Shown here one piece after another: positions 63,986 through 64,000 of a stretch of DNA of 64,000 nucleotides. This DNA comes from Albidovulum sp. (lineage in GTDB: Bacteria > Pseudomonadota > Alphaproteobacteria > Rhodobacterales > Rhodobacteraceae): NCBI GenBank assembly GCA_030837825.1, contig JAUQYB010000082.1:1-64000 (forward strand), written 5' to 3'. The position numbers were made by a program, and so were the translations under genes. The notes under the pieces were generated by a model. The model saw nothing but the letters and a program-made list of their open reading frames with translations. It had not been told where the DNA came from and did not search any database. Numbering within the stretch: the first letter of the stretch is position 1; the number at the start of each line of letters is the position of its first letter.

Positions 63986-64000
63986 ATGACATGGGCGGGA
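63986..64000 (+). CDS. First codons of a rightward gene
   Basis: AGAGAGGAA precedes ATG 63986 (M-T-W-A-G), with a second ATG at 63991 in another frame. The gene runs off the right edge and cannot be named. It is divergent from the peroxiredoxin with a 74-base gap. Confidence 0.35.

Overview
This window is high-GC and densely coded. It reads as chromosomal DNA of a facultatively denitrifying alphaproteobacterium, most likely a Rhodobacteraceae member (Paracoccus/Rhodobacter/Defluviimonas-like). The grounds are a fused 910-residue NarK with an adjacent cysteine-free Crp/Fnr regulator, NnrS, a COQ9-type protein, a VPLPA-type C-terminal sorting signal, and gene pairs such as dapA/smpB and the split mnmD/FAD oxidase. 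These are family-level inferences; no database search was run.

Region 1 (1-13102) is an anaerobic respiration and nitrosative-stress block. narG (cut by the left edge) and narK run leftwards from a promoter with an FNR-type box, and the regulator narR diverges from them. A second leftward run begins beside divergent nsrR: small ORF, dnrN (di-iron NO-damage repair), mini-ORF, DUF488, 5-formyl-THF cyclo-ligase-like gene, ubiT, ubiU, ubiV, nnrS. Most junctions from dnrN to ubiU are 4- or 8-base overlaps. The run joins NO defence to oxygen-independent ubiquinone synthesis, which supplies quinone to NarGHI.

Region 2 (13130-20492) is a complete histidine-utilisation locus: hutC-hutF leftwards, and hutI-hutH-hutG-hutU rightwards. 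A TGTAT-N6-ATACA operator overlaps the hutI promoter. Degradation goes through formimidoylglutamate and N-formylglutamate to glutamate.

Region 3 (20514-29324) holds uvrB, a REP/RAYT element, small envelope proteins, an orphan ParA, a quinone oxidoreductase, a COQ9-like gene and rpsU with a clear terminator. Region 4 (29363-42708) is core housekeeping: smc, a GFA-GNAT fusion, the split MnmC pair, DMT and PACE transporters, a lytic transglycosylase, dapA, an amidohydrolase and smpB.

Region 5 (42705-45048) is an array of truncated Rhs modules. Three copies of the same Rhs core segment are separated by lower-GC C-terminal toxin candidates and two small downstream ORFs in the immunity position. 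The large N-terminal part of Rhs is absent. The array lies between smpB and sseA.

Region 6 (45169-64000) contains sseA, an aromatic aminotransferase, a marR-emrA-emrB efflux operon, amtB, PBP1A, mlaA-mlaC, a type I secretion ABC/HlyD pair, two acetyltransferases, RidA, a glycerophosphodiesterase, a GST, phhB, a Prx5-type peroxiredoxin and the first codons of a rightward gene at the right edge.

No tRNA, rRNA, CRISPR array or replication origin was recognised.
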